The position numbers were made by a program, and so were the translations under genes. Below are positions 13,197-14,190 of a DNA stretch of 14,190 nucleotides, piece by piece. Positions within the stretch are counted from its first letter, which is position 1; each line of letters opens with the position of its first letter. The stretch covers positions 1 through 14,190 of the forward strand of contig JBHELG010000143.1 of assembly GCA_046263195.1 (NCBI GenBank), written 5' to 3'. The stretch comes from JBHELG01 sp046263195. GTDB lineage: Bacteria > Actinomycetota > Nitriliruptoria > Nitriliruptorales > JAHWKO01. The notes beneath the pieces were generated by a model. It was not told where the DNA came from, searched no databases, and saw only the letters and a program-made list of their open reading frames with translations.

Positions 13197-14024
13197 ATGT
13201 CCACTGGCCCTCTGCGCCTCGTCATCGCCGTGGTCGTGCTCGTCCTCCTGGCCCGGGCCGCGATGGGGGCGTGGCGGAACCGTCGCCTCACGACCGTGGT
13301 ATGGCGGACGATGGGCCTGCGCCACGTCGGGGGTGCCTTCGCTCTGTTTGCGATCGTGGCGATGGTCGCGTCGCTGCTGCTGATGTCGCCGCTGCTGCGC
13401 TTCGGGCTCGGCTCGCTCGTTGGCTTCTCCGGCAACGCGGTGTTCACGCCCCTCGAGGAGATCGCGGCGCGGTCCGGACGATTGGGGGCGGAAGGAGGGT
13501 TCGACTGGTACGTCGTGGGTGTGGCGACCGTTTTCCTCGGCGTTCTCGCGCTCCTACTGCCGTGGCTGGCCTTCGTGGAGGAGGAGATCTTCCGCGGAGG
13601 GCTCGAGGGGGCCAACCTGCGGGAGGAACTCACGACTGCACTGCGCTTCGGACTCGTCCACCTGATCATGCTCGTGCCGATCGCCGCCGCCCTCGCTATC
13701 GCGGTCGCAGGCTTCGCCTACGGACGCATCTACCGGCGTGCTTACGACTCGGCCGCTTACAGCCGCATTCCGGAGGTCGTGGCACGCACGTACCGTCCGA
13801 CGCCTCGCGCGCGACGTGCCGCAATGCGTGCGCGGCTCCGACAGGTCCGCGTGCCAGCGGCGGCCGAGGGCGTGGTGGCGGCGCTTGCGCCTCCAACGGG
13901 TGTCCCGCCCGAGCTGCGTCAGGCGGCTGGAGTGCTTGCCTCGACCGTATGGCACACGACGTTCAACTCGCTCGTTCTCGTGCTCCTGTGGCTGGCGATG
14001 TTGCTCGACGCCGCGACCGGTTGA
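13197..14024 (+). CDS. CPBP-family intramembrane protease-like protein
   Basis: The 275-residue polytopic membrane protein has hydrophobic segments at about 7-20, 45-67, 105-127, 152-175 and 246-271. The three CPBP (Abi/CaaX protease-like) motifs are all present in membrane segments. They are E128-E129-x3-R133 in FVEEEIFRGG, F151-x3-H155 in RFGLVHL, and H253-x3-N257 in WHTTFN, the expected glutamate/histidine metal site. Family members include prenyl-protein proteases, bacteriocin immunity proteins and uncharacterised regulators, so the substrate is unknown. Between the second and third motifs lies an unusually long Arg/Ala-rich region (about 177-245), probably cytoplasmic. The gene is alone on the plus strand and convergent with the HIT gene 31 nt away. 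Confidence 0.85.
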   Translation: MSTGPLRLVIAVVVLVLLARAAMGAWRNRRLTTVVWRTMGLRHVGGAFALFAIVAMVASLLLMSPLLRFGLGSLVGFSGNAVFTPLEEIAARSGRLGAEGGFDWYVVGVATVFLGVLALLLPWLAFVEEEIFRGGLEGANLREELTTALRFGLVHLIMLVPIAAALAIAVAGFAYGRIYRRAYDSAAYSRIPEVVARTYRPTPRARRAAMRARLRQVRVPAAAEGVVAALAPPTGVPPELRQAAGVLASTVWHTTFNSLVLVLLWLAMLLDAATG

Positions 14025-14055
14025 AGGGGGTCGACGGAGAGGCGCCCTCACGCCG

Positions 14056-14190
14056 CTATCGCCCCGACTCGAGTTCCAACCGGATGCGCTTGGCCACGTC
14101 GGCTGCCTCGGCGTCATCCTCGTAGCGCATGCGCGGCCAGAAGAAACCTCGTAGACCATCACGGGGTTGGCGGGGCACGACGTGGACGTG
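14056..14190 (-). CDS. HIT-family protein, C-terminal end (5' part outside window)
   Basis: The last 44 codons before TAG at 14056 are visible. They open with HVHVVPR, the end of a histidine-triad HxHxHxx motif, and continue with DGLRGFFWPR and an AADVAKRIRLELESG helix. This tail is typical of actinobacterial HIT proteins, which are nucleotide-binding hydrolases or transferases such as AMP-lysine or Ap4A-type enzymes. Two histidines of the triad are inside the window and the first is cut off. The frame is open to the right edge. The substrate cannot be assigned from this fragment. It converges on the CPBP-like gene, and no clear terminator hairpin is seen in the 31-nt gap. Confidence 0.8.
   Translation of the reverse strand, partial: HVHVVPRQPRDGLRGFFWPRMRYEDDAEAADVAKRIRLELESGR

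Noticed and set aside
12566..14125. 519-codon plus-strand open frame across the divergent region and the CPBP-like gene
   Set aside because: Its product is Arg/Ser/Pro-rich throughout, it ignores the intergenic region, and it overlaps a gene with intact CPBP motifs in another frame.

Overview
The window comes from a high-GC actinobacterium-like genome. The evidence is the very GC-rich sequence, GTG and TTG starts, a MoeZ-type protein (ThiF/MoeB domain fused to a rhodanese), a suf operon with an internal Rieske gene as in Streptomyces relatives, and one TANNNT leaderless-type promoter. I cannot place it below phylum. The lack of close resemblance to standard Streptomyces or Mycobacterium proteins is compatible with Acidimicrobiia or another deep lineage, but that is a guess.

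The core (11365..12177 down to 4901, minus strand) is a SUF iron-sulfur cluster assembly operon in the order sufR-sufB-sufD-Rieske protein-sufC-sufS-sufU-sufT. A good sigma70-type promoter (TTGCAC-17-TACTAT) precedes sufR. SufS draws sulfur from cysteine, SufU accepts and passes it on, SufB/SufD/SufC form the scaffold ATPase, SufT (DUF59/MIP18) helps carry or mature clusters, and SufR is the probable Fe-S-sensing repressor. The stop and start codons of sufB/sufD and of sufD/Rieske overlap, so these genes should be translationally coupled.

The operon continues with a DUF3500 gene that starts 5 nt after sufT. After a gap with a 14-bp perfect palindrome comes moeZ, an adenylyltransferase/sulfurtransferase for ubiquitin-like sulfur carriers. 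Next is a DUF6390-like protein whose C-terminal half resembles the hydrogenase chaperone HypC. Then come a CbbY-like HAD phosphatase and, running off the left edge, an extended short-chain dehydrogenase/epimerase. All are on the minus strand.

The right end holds a minus-strand membrane-anchored protein of unknown function (12583..13023), a divergently transcribed CPBP-family membrane protease-like protein (13197..14024, probably leaderless), and the C-terminal end of a HIT-family hydrolase entering from the right edge.

The non-coding features most worth attention are a short repeat family seen several times upstream of the HAD gene and once more inside the suf operon between sufU and sufT, inverted repeats around the sufR promoter and upstream of sufB, and a long imperfect hairpin at 12442..12501. 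I see no CRISPR array, tRNA, rRNA, transposase or phage gene.
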